Counted from the stretch's first letter, positions 25,529 through 38,856 are shown. The stretch is 64,000 nucleotides of DNA from Acanthochlamys bracteata (GCA_019914995.1 CM034132.1:3846501-3910500); one strand, 5' to 3'. A program made the numbers and translations. Notes: generated by a model from the letters alone, not told the origin.

Positions 25529-25672
25529 ATCACCACGCTTCACTCGCCATCCATTCCCCGCCCTTCAAAACCGTACTAAACGTTTCTCTCCATCTCCCGC
25601 TATTGTTCATCTTCTTTCTTCCCTAATCAGAAACGCAAACAATTTCCAAACCAAGTTATCGAAACGGCAGCT

Positions 25673-26821
25673 ATGGCTTCAAATCAGGACCAACGAGTTC
25701 CTCTCTCCAATGAAGAGATCGGGCGGTACCGGGCCGCGGCGCAGCAGAACTCAATGGATGCTATTAGAGCTGCTGAAGAACGGTACATGAAGGCGAAAGA
25801 ATCAAGCACTGTTGCCGCTCATAGTTATAAAGAGGCTGTCGCGCATGGTGCTGCAGCCGCTGGTAATTTCGTAGCGGCGGAAGGCACCAATGCGAAAGAA
25901 AGTGCTCTTACTGCGGCACAAGCTGCTAGGGAGTTTACTTGTGACAAGGCATCGAGAGGGTATGAGGCGACGAAGGATACTGCTGTTGTTGCTGGGAAGA
26001 AGACGGCTGAGTACGCGCAGAAATCTGCCGTGACTGCAAAGGATGCTGCGGTCTGCACTGGTGAGGCCGTGACTGGGTACACGACGGAAGCGACGGTGAA
26101 GGTGAAGGACGCAGCACTTCGCGCCGGAGAGACAGCGATAGATTACACGAAACAGGCAGCTGTAACCGCAAAAGATACCGCTGTGAATGCGGGACAGACG
26201 GCGGTGAATTACACTAAGCAAGCAGCGAACACAGCGAAGGAGACCACGATGGGTGTGGGGCAGACGGCAATGGCTTGCACTAAACAAGCAGCGAGCACAG
26301 CAAAAGGCGCTATAATGAGTGCAGAACAGACTGCAGTGGATACCACTAAGCAGGGAGGGGAGAAGGCGAGAGATGTGACGATGAGCAAGGTCGATAGTAT
26401 TACTGGTTATAGCCAAAGGAACGCAAAGCAAGCTGAGGCCGGGCACAGAGCCAAGGACCATGCTGGACAGAAAGCAGGGGAAGCGAAAGAGACTAGCCAT
26501 GTGGGAATCGGGTACAAGGTACGAAGCGATCCTGCGTTGTCTTCTTTGTTGTGCTCTATTTGATCGTTCTGTTTCTTTACTCTGCTGCTTGATAATGTGA
26601 AGGGAATTGCTGAGCAGACTGAAGCAGAGAAAATAATGCAGTCACCCTCTGCCACGGATGAGGTTCACAAGCCGGCCGATACTGACGAACTGAGAACAAG
26701 TACGGCTGCAGGTGGTTTACTTCAAGCTGTAGGAGATACCGTTATTGGTATCGCGAAGGAAGCAAAGGATCTGGTCATGGGCACTAACACGACAGAGAAG
26801 AACGCTAGTAACACTAAATAA
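25673..26821 (+). CDS. Group 3 LEA protein, DC8/ECP63-type
   Basis: Late embryogenesis abundant protein of the LEA_4 class. Such proteins accumulate in maturing seeds or under drought and protect membranes and proteins as intrinsically disordered, helix-on-drying chains. Two exons, 25673-26518 and 26603-26821, with an 84-bp GT-AG phase-0 intron, give 354 aa. Seen: the N-terminus has the DC8-like pattern (QRVPLSNEEIGRYRAAAQQN, AAEERYMKAKESS), then from about residue 60 to 250 come degenerate 11-mer-based repeats. The repeating phrases are TAKDTAV, GQTAV and YTKQAA, rich in Ala, Lys and Thr. It is hydrophilic with no signal peptide. The C-terminus has a less repetitive tail (GIAKEAKDLVMG). Local GC content is higher than in the surroundings. 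Convergent with the CHUP1/IPGA1-like gene, whose stop codon lies about 150 bp away. Confidence 0.9.
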
Positions 26822-26974
26822 GCTCGGGGTTCAATGTAGGCATCACCGTTCGTTTCTAAGCTTTTCCCTACCTAGTTGATGTTTTGTTTTGTAGAAGATG
26901 GATGAAAGAAGCACTAGTAATGAACAAATGAAATTTCCACTTATGTAATTTGCGAATACAAAATAAGTTGTAGA

Positions 26975-29900
26975 TCATGTTGTTGTTTTGTGATGATCTA
27001 AACAAGTAGCAGACCTGCTGTATGTTTTCTGCTGTTGATTATGGCTTTGGCTTTGGTTCTGGATTCGGAAGGATCGAGCTTTTTCCTTCAGCTCTTGGAA
27101 TGCCTTCATTGTTTCAACATCGAAACCACCTGCGAACTGTTCAAGTAAAAAAAGGGACTTGATTTAGGTTGAAGGCTTTGATATATAGCTTTGATTCACT
27201 TGTTTTACGAATAGGGGGTTCTCTTTAACCTGATGTACCCTGAAGGCAAACCGAACTCCTTGAAGCATAAGTTCCTCTTCATCTGGACCACCGGCAACTA
27301 ATTCCAGTTCAGAAGAGACCCTCTTCACGTACTTCATTGCTAGCTTAACTGAAGCTAGCTTGATCTACAATGAGTAACATTTAACCAAATCAGCACACAT
27401 TCAGAATTCAATTGGTTACCATTATTAGACCTTCAAGGCTAGCCCTCACTTTAAGATAAATAGTGCAGAACAGTCCGTGTTGATGCTGTGATAAAATTAC
27501 GGCATTTACGGATTATGGAGAACAATATATTTCCGTTTTGATGCCAGTGAAGTTGCAAGCATTAACAAAAGTTCAAGGTCTAATTAATATGATGCCATTG
27601 ATATCATGAAAAGTAACCCATTCAAGTACAAGTAGTTCCTGTCGGACTGATCATTCCTTAAGTACTTTATCTTTTGACACCTTAAGTAATAAAATGAACT
27701 CCCATCTGGTTGTGCTTCCTCGAACATGCTTTCCAAACTCAAATGTTTTAACTGCGTTATACCCAACACTGCCGCTGTCGGCCTAATTAACAGCTTTAAA
27801 CAGTGCACTTTTGATTGGCAGGCTCACAACTATTTCGGATGCCAATAAGTCTTTTTTTACATACCCAAAATTTTTAATTATTTTTGTCAAAATTAGAATT
27901 TCAAATAATTCACTCATTTTAACGTGCTATAGATTTAGAACTCTTATTTTCGATAAAATTAGAGTTTCAAATAATTCACGCAATTTAAGGTGCTATAGAA
28001 TTTAGAGTTCTACTTCAGCATTATTATATACAAAATTTTAAATAAAATTAAAATATAAAAATTAAATTTTATTTTCAACTTACTTTAAAAAGAATTGAAT
28101 TATAAAATTAAACTTAATGAAACTTATTTTCAAGAAACTTTATTTCTACTTTTTACTTCTGCAAAATTCATTTACGAAACACCCTTGGTCAACATTAAAT
28201 CTTTCAAGATGTGATTACTAAAAAGAGTGTTGAGATTACTAGTTAACCTTATAACAAGACAACCTCTATTAGCAAAAAATATGGGCTCGACTTTCAACAT
28301 CTTTAAGGACTGACTGTAATGACTTTCAACCTTTATCTATTTACAAACAAAAAAGAGCGCTAAGGATGCAATGATTCGTAAATGTGCATCCTAGTTGGTT
28401 GAATGCATGGAACATGATTGTAATGACTAGTATCACTACATCAACATATGTAAAGACCAATAACAAAACAATATCGTAGAATATATTCAACCATCTAAAG
28501 TTGCACCATCTATTGGCAATTAAAGGGTGGTCTCTGAAATAAGTTTCAATATACATTTTCAGTGTTCGTTTTTTTCTTAACGTCAGTTGCAATTTTGCAA
28601 AAGCAAACAAGCACTTAAAATTCATATTGGTATTGGATACCGATATGTAAAATTCGAGCAAGCACTTTGCCTCCATAGCACGTTCAACAAAAAGAAAATT
28701 ATACCGTGAATTGATCTAAAAGTGACACCTCCAATCTCTCATACTCTTAAGAAGATATGGAGTGGAGTAGACGTCTGCAGTCCGCAATTCCTACCGATAA
28801 AAGTTACCCTTTGACATTAAAAAAAGAACATATATGTTTTGCCTACTAACATGTCTGTACCACTAGGCACTCGCATACTGTTTTGGTGCAATCCAAAGAC
28901 AGATTGAAGAAAGCAAACAAAGACCCGGTGCCAAAAAGCCCAAAACAAAACCGGTTCACGTGCTCCTATGCGCACCTTCACCGAGATCTTTGGGCCCAAA
29001 CTTTAGTCCTAAACATTTGTCTTTATGCGAGTAATAATCCTTAATAAACTAACATTAATGTTCATTAAATTAGTGAACTACCTAAACTATCAATTTATCT
29101 TAATCAACACTTGTCACGTAAAAGCTCTTCCTAGATCTTGTGGACCCCTAACTCAATGTTTGGCTTAAAGTTGTTCTTGGCTTTTGTTAATCGTTGCAGA
29201 CATTAAACAAAAGCTAGCTATAAGCTTAATTAATTCAATTACCTGGCTAATTAGTACTCCAGACTCCAGCATCCATTCATTAGGGATTTGAAAAGCTTGG
29301 TATTTCTTTCCTGTAGTTTCTCTTGCCCGCGACAAGTTGTAGACCTTGTGCTCTAGCCTGTTATTGACCATACGTAAGCTCAGTAAAATGTACATGATTA
29401 ATAACTCTAACAATGCTGAAGTAGATAGTTAATTACTTCTCTAACAATGCTTGCATCTTCTTGAGAGCAGAAGAGCAAGGCTGCCGGAGATCGTCCACGA
29501 ACGACGAAGCTTCTGATTCGAGCTTTTTAAGATCGCAGTATCCGAAAGCGGCTTCACGCATTGCGTCTGCTTTCTGTTCAGGCCAATTGAAGTGTTTCAG
29601 CACCGCCCTCTCATCCACCTACAAATTTTACAAAATCGATATCAATCAGGATTTGAATTGATTAGCTTTCTCCAACTGAAATTTTAATTGGTTTGAGTAA
29701 GTACCAGGAAGGAGAGTTCATCGTCGAGCCATTTAACGAATGAAACGACATCCTCTATGTTAGTGAAGGCAGAGTTCTCTACTTCTTTAATCAGGAACCG
29801 AATCAAATCTCCTTGCGTCTCCACGTCCGATTTGATCTGTGCATAACATAATTTAATTGAAGAAGAATATTTTCAGAACTAATTTAGATCTGGAAGTTGT

Positions 29901-31402
29901 TAGTTAACTTCAGTAGAAACATTTTATCAGTACTGACCTTCATATTTTAATAATAGCTCACTAAATTACGTAAGATTTTAAATGCACAACGGCTAGTTTG
30001 CAAGAAATTTAACAAACAAATAGAAAGAATTTAATAAACAGAGACAAAATTCAACGGTGGTAGAACAGTAAAATCAGTAAAGTGATCGGAGACTTACGGC
30101 GAGTAAATGGGAGGAGCGATTCTCGATCTCGCCGATCATGTTGCGAGCATTAGCCGCGGCAGCAGAGGCAGCCGGAGTAGCCGCCGTATCGCTGTTTTCA
30201 CGCCTTGAATCGCGGCGCATTATTGAGTGATAGAACTCAACTACCTCCGGCACTCGCCTCACGCTCACTGACGTCGATTTCGCTCCCTTAGAAGGAGGCG
30301 GCGGTGGTGGCGGTGGCGGTGGGCCTCGTTTTCCAAGAATAGCAGCTGTTGCTCTTGATGGAGGCGGCGGCGGCGGTGGTGGAATAGGTGGCAGCTTTGA
30401 TAACTCCGGTGAGGTTCTGCTCTTTGTAGCTGCGCACGTCTCCGAGGAAGAAGACAGTGTTGAAGACGAAGTTGAAGAAGAAGAAGAAGAGCATGGAGTT
30501 GATGCATTACTACAACGAGTTGGTGGAGGCTTTGGAACTCTTGGAGCAGAACGATTTCTCGAGCACTGATTAGATTCATGATCTCTGTTCCGGTAATTGC
30601 TCTCCTGATCCGGTGACAAAATGTCAGTACTCGTTGATTTGGTTTCCTTCCTCGATAAGCACTTGAGTGAACCGTTTGATTTTGCAGATTCTTCTCTGAT
30701 CATAATGTTGAAGCTCTGCGAAGAAGAACAAAAAGATGATGAACAATCATCTATGTCCGTTGCTTCGCCGCAGGCGCTCAGTCGCCCGGAGTCCTCGCTA
30801 TACACGTTCTCCTGGTTCTTCTGTTGCTGCTGCTGCTGCAGCTTGTAATCTTCCGTTAATCTCTTCAACTGCACTACCTCAGCTTCAAGGTTTTTAACTC
30901 TCTCATGCTCTGTAATGGATTTCGCTTTTTGTATCTCAATCTCAGCTTTAAGCTCGAGATTTTCAGCCTCCAACTTCTCGATCTTCTGCTTCCGTCGCTC
31001 AAGCTCTTGTTCCCTGGAATTAATCTCTGATTCAAGAAACGGAACTATCTGTGCGGTCTCTTTAGCTAACTTATACTCTAACAACTCAGTGCGAAGCCGC
31101 GATTCCCGCTCTTGTAACTCCTCGACGATTCTCAACAGCTCTGCAACATCCGGCGGCCGCGGTTGAACTTGTGCCGGTGCCGGTCGAGGAAAATAAACAC
31201 CAAAAGACCTTGAGAAAACCGCAGCAGCGCCGCTGTTGCTAGACTTACTATTTCCACCAGAATGCGATGCCGTTCTCGCAGACGCAGGAGAGCACGAAGC
31301 TCGCCGGAAAGTTGACGAAGGTGTCCTTGTTGTTTCTGTTGTTTTTGGTGTTGCCGGGCTTCGCTGGAACCCCATTGCTGCCTTCACTTTCCCTGCAACC
31401 AT
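26975..31402 (-). CDS. CHUP1/IPGA1-like coiled-coil, proline-rich protein, six exons
   Basis: Plant protein of the CHUP1 superfamily. CHUP1 itself links chloroplasts to actin, and IPGA1-type relatives bind microtubules and shape cells. Exons (minus strand): 31402-30098, 29836-29705, 29618-29437, 29357-29243, 27364-27230, 27136-26975, giving 676 aa. Seen: a Ser/Thr-rich basic N-terminus, a coiled coil at about residues 85-195 ending in a Gln run (QQQQQQ), a Ser-rich linker, two polyproline blocks, then the conserved C-terminal domain (VPEVVEFYHSIMRRDSR, NMIGEIENRSSHLLA, FVKWLDDELSFL, LKHFNWPEQKADAMREAAFG, PNEWMLESG, LAMKYVKRVSSELE). There is no N-terminal hydrophobic chloroplast-anchoring segment as in CHUP1, so an IPGA1-like cytoskeletal role fits better. 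Intron 4 is about 1.9 kb and holds a small tandem duplication. The exact orthologue is uncertain. Confidence 0.9.
27884..28015. repeat. Two-copy tandem repeat of about 65 bp in an intron
   Basis: Two adjacent units share AAAATTAGAATTTCAAATAA / AAAATTAGAGTTTCAAATAA, then TTCACTCATTTTAACGTGCT / TTCACGCAATTTAAGGTGCT. Located in intron 4 of the CHUP1-like gene. Confidence 0.7.
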
Positions 31403-33946
31403 TGTTGTTTTCTCCTTCTTGTTTCTCTCGTTGTTAATGAGATTAATATTGCAGGGGCATTATGGCAGGTGGTGTTGTGCAGAAGAGAAGAAAAGTTTGT
31501 TTACTGTGTTTTGGTGTTTGTGGATAGAGCGAGAAAGAAGAAACAAGTGGAGAAGTTAAAGAAGGGAAAAGGAGGAATAGTTAAAAGCACAGAGATCGAC
31601 GAACGGTCGGGTTTCCCGGATCCAAAGTTTGAAATAAAACACACAGTGATCAACCAGTGAGTTAACCAATCCGAGTGAATATAAAGCTAATTCATCGAAG
31701 AAAATTGTGTTGATTATGTCAACCTCTCAGCTCAAAATTCCGCAGAAAAATAAAAAGATAAGTTTATTAACAAATACTATTAAATCAAAATAACTATTCT
31801 TCAGACATATAATAGAACGCAAAATATTTACTAAAAGAATATATAGAGATAGTTTGATATTGTTTAGAAATAAATTTATTATTAGTTTAAATAATAAAAA
31901 TATAAATTTAAAAATTTATGATGTATAAGATTTATATTTAAAAAAGTCACAATTCTTTTATAATTCTTAAAAATTATTTGTTAAATAAAAAATTAAAATA
32001 AATGATGAACTAGTATTTGAAAATTACTTTCAAATAGCACACTAGTGTTATGATTCTAATAGTCAAAATGCTCGGAGCCGAAGTAATTGTGCACAACACA
32101 GTCAAAGTGATAAAATCAAACCTATATTAAATGGTGGTAAATGATTAAATGTATGTACCTACGCAGAAATACAGTGTTTGTGGTGTGGACGTATAACGGT
32201 TAACGGTAGGTGATTTATTAATTGAATGAACGGATTGAAATATTTTAGGAAACCCAAAGCTTGAACTAGTGATGAAGTTTAATAAAACGGTTGGGTAGGT
32301 TATGCAATATACGGTAGTGGAGCCAGATTATTAGAGAGCTGGACTCACGTGATTGGAGAGACTAATAAGATGGAGACAGAAGCAAGCGGCAGCTGAGACG
32401 ACGAAGCGCCTTATGGTACAGTTACCTGATGGTCACGTAAAAGATGGATGATGAAACGGTGTGGTCCATTGCTACATGTCAGGTCAGGTATGTATGCGTT
32501 AGTACTACAAAACTTGGACCAACTTCATCTTCTGTTTCTTTCTGCATTTAATATACTTGTGCTAGATCCATTAGGATTAATATATACATGAAGCCTTTGC
32601 CTTTCTTTTCAGGGTACGTTTGACAACTTTTTATTTGCTGGAACAAGATTTACTCGGTGATTTTGTTTCTGAATGCAAAGTAAACGCGAAATGTTGGATG
32701 TAAAATGCTAAATTTCATTCTAGCAAATATGAAGTTGTCATGTATAGAAATTTGGAAAAGAACATAAGGGCAAATAGATACATGGCTTGAGATCAGTGTC
32801 AAAATCGAATAGCGAATTTCGGGAATGATTCGTGTTGTTGTGGTGGTGGTGGGGGGGAGTGAAGTACGACAGTTTTACATTTACCGTAATAAGAATTGTG
32901 GTAGATTTAGAAGATATTTAAAAGTATTTTTAAATAATTTCTTTTTAATAAAATATATTTTTATTTTATTTTAAAAATAAATTTTATTTTTTATTTAAAC
33001 AAAATAAAATAAGTAATAAAAAAATTTTAAATAAATTACTTTTAGAAAAAATCTAAAATAAAAAATATGTTTAAAAACGTAAGAAAAGCAATTCTAAAAG
33101 CTCTCTTAGTATGAATTTATATGTTGTTTGTAAATTTTACGGGAACTTCAATTACCTAACGCGTAAACAAGAACACCTTAATTATAAGATCAAATTTTAG
33201 TCTTGCAACACAAATTCCTAACTATTTAGTTATTATAGTTAGCATTTATCCAATCAAATTCTATCAACCTATTATCCTGGAGATTCACTAACTGTTTCTC
33301 CGTCAAAAACTAAACACGTTAGCAATCGTGCAATTAAACATTAACCTTTTTTTGAAGATGTATGGCGTTAGGGATCTCGCATTACATAAAGCAAATCATT
33401 GTAGTGAAACGAAACCACGGATGGTAATAATAATGCAGGAATCTTCGGAACGCCAGAGAAAGCACTATTTCAGGCTCCGGCCAGTTAGCTAGCAGTCGAC
33501 TTCCTCCAGAGCTTTTTGCTTCGTGACTTAAGGACTACACGCTATTGCACTATTTGGAAAGCATTCAATTACAAAGATGAGTCACAAGCGTTTGGTTGAG
33601 CAAAAACAAAGAGCGTTTTCGTTTGGGACCATATACATTATGCACTGTAGTTAAACCCCAAATGACTTGTACTGGAAAGAAATTTCTGAAGCCGAAGGGA
33701 CGATTGACTACGTTTGACGTCTTAATACAGGTAAATCTTCCTTAATGTACTACATGCAATGTCGATTTCTCGAATGAACTAAACCAAATAACAAAATATT
33801 ATTTAGGCACCATATGATATCACAATTCTAAGACTTAACTCCTACGAATTGGTTTTGGTATCTCTTTGATATGGTTGGTGCGATAAGAAATACAACGCGA
33901 TGATGTTGAGTTCTTTTCTTTCTTACATTGCAACTTGCTGGAACTA
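31403..33946. other. 5' flank of CHUP1-like gene and intergenic DNA
   Basis: Purine-rich leader sequence lies next to the start codon on the minus strand (TTCTCCACTTGTTTC complements near 31540). Beyond about 31750 the sequence is AT-rich with repeat copies at about 31800-32040 and 32900-33110 and a (GGT)n(G)n run at about 32837-32857. No other gene. Confidence 0.45.
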
Positions 33947-34790
33947 AGGGTGATAATATATGACCCGATCCGAAAATTCAATCCGAAACCGACCTGTTTA
34001 ATCAGGATTAGGGTTAAAAAATTTAACCCGTATAAATATATGGGTTGGGTTAGGATTGAACGAATTTGATCCGATTATTAAATGGGTCGATCCGAGTTAA
34101 TCCGAAATTGACTTACCAATTCGAAATAAAAAAACAATTCTTGATTTTTTTTACCATAATATAAAATATTGGCAATAAAAATAATCGATAATAGTTATTT
34201 ACAAACTATTAAATTATATTATATTTATAATTAATTTTTTATTTTTATACCTTAGTAAAATCGTGTAAGATAAAAATTATAATATTATCGAAAGTATTAC
34301 TATGTAGGTATTTAATGACGAATTTAGATTTCGTATAAAGATTTTTATAAAATTTTTGTTAGATAGATATATTTATCAAAATTTTTATCGAAATTATTAA
34401 TATATATTTATAATCATAAATTTCAGCTGTTATCATATATTTTCAAAAAAATAAAAATAATATATTTTTTTATATTGTAAGGACTGATAAAGATATTAAG
34501 AAATACATATTTTGTCGGACATAATTATATCTCGTCAGTAAAAATATCATTCACTTTCATTCGAACTGATATTATAATTTCACTTAAACTTAAAATATAA
34601 AACTAATAATTAATAATTTTAATTATTAAATAGATCGATCCAAATTTGACCCGATTATTAGTAGATTAGGTTAGGATTAACAATTTTGACCCGTATAAAT
34701 TTATGGATTTGAATTAGGGTTGAACAAATTTGATCCGATTATTAAATAGATCGATCCGAAATCGACCCACCAACTCATATTGCGACCCCT
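33947..34790. mobile_element. Mutator-like MITE, long type, copy 1
   Basis: An 844-bp non-coding element with terminal inverted repeats. It begins AGGGTGATAATATATGA, and the complement of its end is AGGGGTCGCAATATGAG. Both subterminal regions are full of GACCCGATCCGAAA-type words. Flanks share CTGGAAC at the same offset within an 11-bp window (33936-33946 and 34791-34801), which I read as a mutated target duplication. Homologous over its length to the copy at 62275. Confidence 0.65.
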
Positions 34791-34801
34791 GTCTGGAACG
34801 A

Positions 34802-36072
34802 TCGCTTCCTCAATGATAAATTTCTATTGTCTTATTCCCAATACGGGAGAAGAATAAACTTAAAATTAATTAGTTATTCAAATAGGAGCCTAGAATCTTA
34901 TACAACAGTGTAATTTATATTTTTAATCAATACAAAATTATTTTCTAGTACCCGCACTTATCTGCAATGTGGAAACAGTAATTACGGTAGAATTGCATTA
35001 AAGCCAATAGCGTAAAAGCAAGTCTTACATTACAGTGTAAAGACAACCTTTTCAACTTTTCCCCATTTTATATTTTCAATACATATTTTATAAATATATA
35101 AAAAATTTATTTAAAAATTTAAAAAGTGTAAAAAAATTTTACGTAATAAGATCTTTTTATTACATATTTTTATTGTTTTTTTAGAAGTAAAAAAAATAAA
35201 ACTCATTTTTCAAAAAAAATAAAAATATCTTTTATTTTATAAAAGCTTCATTTCATAAGCAATTCCAAACGTCCCCTTAACACCTGCACTCGTACAAAGA
35301 GCGTAAATCCGGAATAAGGCGCAAATGCTGTTTGGTTAACATTTCTTAAAAATTAATTTTTTAATTCATATATTTTAATATAGTTTATATAAATATTTAG
35401 AAAATTTATAAAAAATTAAAAATTATAAAAAACTTTGACATAATAAAATTTTTTTATTATTTATTTTTATTATTTATTTCAAATTAAAAAATATAAAATT
35501 TATTTTTAACAAAAATAAACATATTTTTATTTCTAAAAAATTTTATTTCAAAAGTATATTTAAATACTTTCTAAAGCTCCTGAAATATTACGGTATAAGA
35601 GACACCGGGAATACTATGTTAGAAGTCGGTTCTCAACTAAAACCAATTGGTTATTGGACTAGGAGCTTAGGATTTCATATAGCAGGGAAAAATTATATAT
35701 GTATATAGATTAGGATAAAGATATATTTACATTACAGCACATCAAATTCTAATCATCAGATTAAACAATTTAAAAATTACATTTTAATAAAAAATTAAAT
35801 ATACGTACTTTTCAAATTAAAGACATTCTCGTACTATCATAATTAGTCATCTGATCGCTTGATCGGATAGTCACGATTCACTCTATAGTTCTTAAAAAAA
35901 AATGACAGGTTTCCTTTTGTGCAGATCGCTTGAATTGTAGCCGTCCGATCAAGCAACGAGAAAGTTAGTTTGAAGGAGTGCGTGAAAATATACACGAAGA
36001 GGGTAGTACTTACATCCTTAAACCATATGTATTACTATGTATTGTTAAACTATGCTGCAAACGTACTCCATC
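34802..36072. other. AT-rich repeat field
   Basis: Two adjacent AT-rich repeat copies (about 35060-35275 and 35330-35580) and anonymous sequence. No gene. Confidence 0.45.
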
Positions 36073-36082
36073 AAGTAATGGT

Positions 36083-36633
36083 AGGGGTGACAAATTTTGA
36101 CCGGAACAAAAAATCTGATCCGAAAAAATCAGGTTTGGATCAAATCTTAAACGGATTTGAGTCAATTTCGGATCGATCCAAAAATGACCCAAAAAAATTA
36201 AATGGGTTCGGATCGGATTGACCCAAAAATAATCCGTTTAATTATTTATATAGTATATATTACTTAATAATTAGAAACAAAATACCAAAAAATTTAAATT
36301 TAATTTGTATATATATTTTTTTAATTTATCTTAATTTTAACTAATTTTTATTTTAATTTATAAATTTGTCAAAATTAATATTTTTTCTTTTTAAATATAT
36401 CATAATTAATAATTTTGATATATTATTATTAAAAATTAATATTTATAATTTTTATTTAATAATTTAATTATTAAATGGGTCGACTCGAGTTTGATCCGGT
36501 TATAAATAGGTTAAATTAGGGTTGATAATTTTGACCCATATAAATAAATGAATCGAATTAGGTTGAATATTTTTGACCCAATTATTATATAGGTCGATCC
36601 GAAATCGATCTATAAACTCATATTGTCATCCCT
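36083..36633. mobile_element. Mutator-like MITE, short type, with perfect 10-bp target duplication
   Basis: Bounded by AGGGGTGACAA on the left and the complement of TTGTCATCCCT on the right. Identical flanks AAGTAATGGT occur at 36073-36082 and 36634-36643. Interior AT-rich, subterminal parts rich in GGATCGGATTGACCC words. No transposase, so non-autonomous. A 9-11 bp duplication is the hallmark of Mutator-like elements. Confidence 0.8.
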
Positions 36634-37132
36634 AAGTAATGGTCCTCCATTTGTTTCATATCAATAATCAATTTGTCCTTTGTTTGGCAATAATTCTCTT
36701 CTTCTTCTATTTGAATTGGAACTTGTGAACTCCATAATAGCGTATACTAGCTAGCCAACTCTAGCTACTGATCTTTACTTCTTTTTTAAGAGTAATTATG
36801 AAGAAGATACGTATGAGGTAAGTTGGTTTCCTTCATTGATGACAATTGATGAGAACAAAATTATCTTTTCTGTTTGGAGCTACGTTGTGGAGCTGGGATT
36901 TCATGTATGTTGTTCATGTCTAAAATGTGATGATTTTTTAACTTTTGAGAGGTGGAGCGGTTGCTATATAACCTTTATTCAATAATTGTTTCTCATAGGG
37001 AAGACCTCTTTGGTGGAATTTGAAAGGCACGACACTTCCTTTAATATGTTTTATCCTAAATTTCTGATTATCCTCCGTTTTGGTTTTTGGGTTAACCACG
37101 TGCATTTGAAACTCTTACGCATAAATTGGAAA

Positions 37133-38101
37133 AGATGATCACATCCATTCGGATTTCTGGATCGAATCAATTTATATAATAATCGAATTAAAATCATTCA
37201 ATACTAACTTTACTTATTTATTTATATAGATAAAAATTATCAATTCTAATTTAATATATTTAACAATCGGTCTAAATTTGAATCAACTCATTTATTAACT
37301 AATAAATTATTAAAACTAAAATTTATAAATATTAATTTCTAATAATAATATATATAAATTATTAATTATAATATATCTAAAAAAAGATATTACTTTTGAT
37401 AAAATTTATAAATAAAATAAAAGTTAGTTAAAAAGGAGAGATATGAGCACTCTCTCTCCTAATAGCACTCTCACGCATTCTACAATAAAAAATGACCGTA
37501 GAGGATTTCAAATTTAATCTCTACCGAATTTGATGGTTTATGAGTTGGTAGCATATTAATAAAATTTCAGCTTAATCAGAATACGAATCATCCATCCACT
37601 TGATCAAGATAATATAAATAGTAAAATTTGACAAAATATATATTTTTATTTTGTGTCATATTAATCAAGTGCCAAACCAAGGTTGATTCCTATTTCGATT
37701 GAGTTGAAATTTTTTTAGCGTACTACTGATTCATAATTCTTCATATTCAACGGTAAAAATTGGATTTCAAAATTTTTACGATAAAAAATAGCCATAGCAT
37801 GAGCGAGAGTGCCCCTATCCCTTTCGTTAGTTAAATTCTAATAAATTAAAAAATATATATACAAAATAAATTTAAAATTTATATTATTATTTAATTATTT
37901 TATAGTTAATAAATAATATATATTATATAAATAATTATACGAATTAAACGATTAATTTTGAATTAATTCGATTCCGATCCGAGTCCGCTTAAATTTTTAA
38001 TCAATTTCGGATCAATAAAAAATGAATCCGGGGAAAGTTGGACCTGAATTTAACAATTTTGAATTAATATTTTGAATCGGATAATAAACTACCAACTCTA
38101 C
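37133..38101. mobile_element. Mutator-like MITE, short type, reverse copy split by another MITE
   Basis: Read on the minus strand, the two outer parts (38101 down to 37836, and 37422 down to 37133) align in order with 36083-36633. For example, the minus strand has TCGTTTAATTCGTATAATTA where the other copy has CCGTTTAATTATTTATATAG, and ATTATAATTAATAATTTATA where the other has ATCATAATTAATAATTTTGA. The middle is a snapback MITE at 37433-37825. Ends are degenerate and no outer target duplication was recognised. Confidence 0.6.
37433..37825. mobile_element. Snapback MITE, copy 3, with 10-bp target duplication
   Basis: A 393-bp foldback element flanked by identical GTTAGTTAAA at 37423-37432 and 37826-37835. 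Ends pair imperfectly: AAGGAGAGATATGAGCACTCTC against the complement of GAGAGTGCCCCTATCCCTTTC. Internal arms match copies 1, 2 and 4 (AATTTCAGCTTAATCAGAAT against ATTTCGATTGAGTTGAAATT). Inserted into the reverse Mutator-like MITE. Confidence 0.8.
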
Positions 38102-38284
38102 ATAAATCAAGCTGCATCAAAATTAATAATAACTTGGTAATAGAAGGCGGCATGATGCCATCACGCCACAACTCACAAGTCACAAATTATCACCTAAACT
38201 AAAAATATGAAAATTTTATCAGTAGCGCCTTATTAGTTAAGCGCAATCTGCCACCGTTGAAGCTGCGATTTGCATACTTCTCGT

Positions 38285-38475
38285 AGCTTTTAACAAGTAT
38301 TTTTTATTTTCATATTTTTAATATACTTTCTAATATTTTAGAAAATTTATTTCAAAACTTTAGAATATAAAAAAATAAAAAAATATTATTTTTATTTATT
38401 TAATAAAAAACTTTTTTCTAAAATAAAAAATATTTTTTAAAAAAGTTATATTTTACTAGCATTTTTAATATTCCG
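38285..38475. repeat. AT-rich MITE-like repeat
   Basis: A member of the AT-rich family described at 3435, here bounded by TTTTAACAAGTATTTTT and AGCATTTTTAATATTCCG. Confidence 0.4.
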
Positions 38476-38825
38476 TTAATTTCTGACCGCAAGTTGATAA
38501 ACGATGTCGTGTTACAGGAAGCCAATAGCGGATTTAAGAATTGGAGCATGTTGTGTGTTATGGGTACAAATGGGCTAGACCGACCCTAGACAAAAAGAAC
38601 CGTAGCCCATCAAAGTCCTTGACTTGTAAAGTGTTTGTTTGGGACTCCGTTGCTCGTAAGATCATAATGGGCTGCAAAAAACCAAACTCTCTTGAATCTC
38701 TATAGATGTAGTCTTCCGGGTTGGGTTTGGGCTGGACCACCCTGTTTCCTCGGAGGGAAGGTTAAGGAGTGCTTCAAGGTTTTATTGAAACTTTTTAAAA
38801 ATAAGTTCAATTATTTTAATTTAAA

Positions 38826-38856
<31 letters not shown>

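Noticed and set aside
25802..26500. Long minus-strand frame of 232 codons opposite the LEA gene
   Set aside because: It is a mirror of the repetitive, GC-richer LEA coding sequence. The product is a low-complexity Ser/Arg/Leu/Cys chain with no domain.
35970..36221. 83-codon plus-strand frame
   Set aside because: It runs into the terminal region of the Mutator-like MITE at 36083; the codons are the repeat's GATCCGAAA words.
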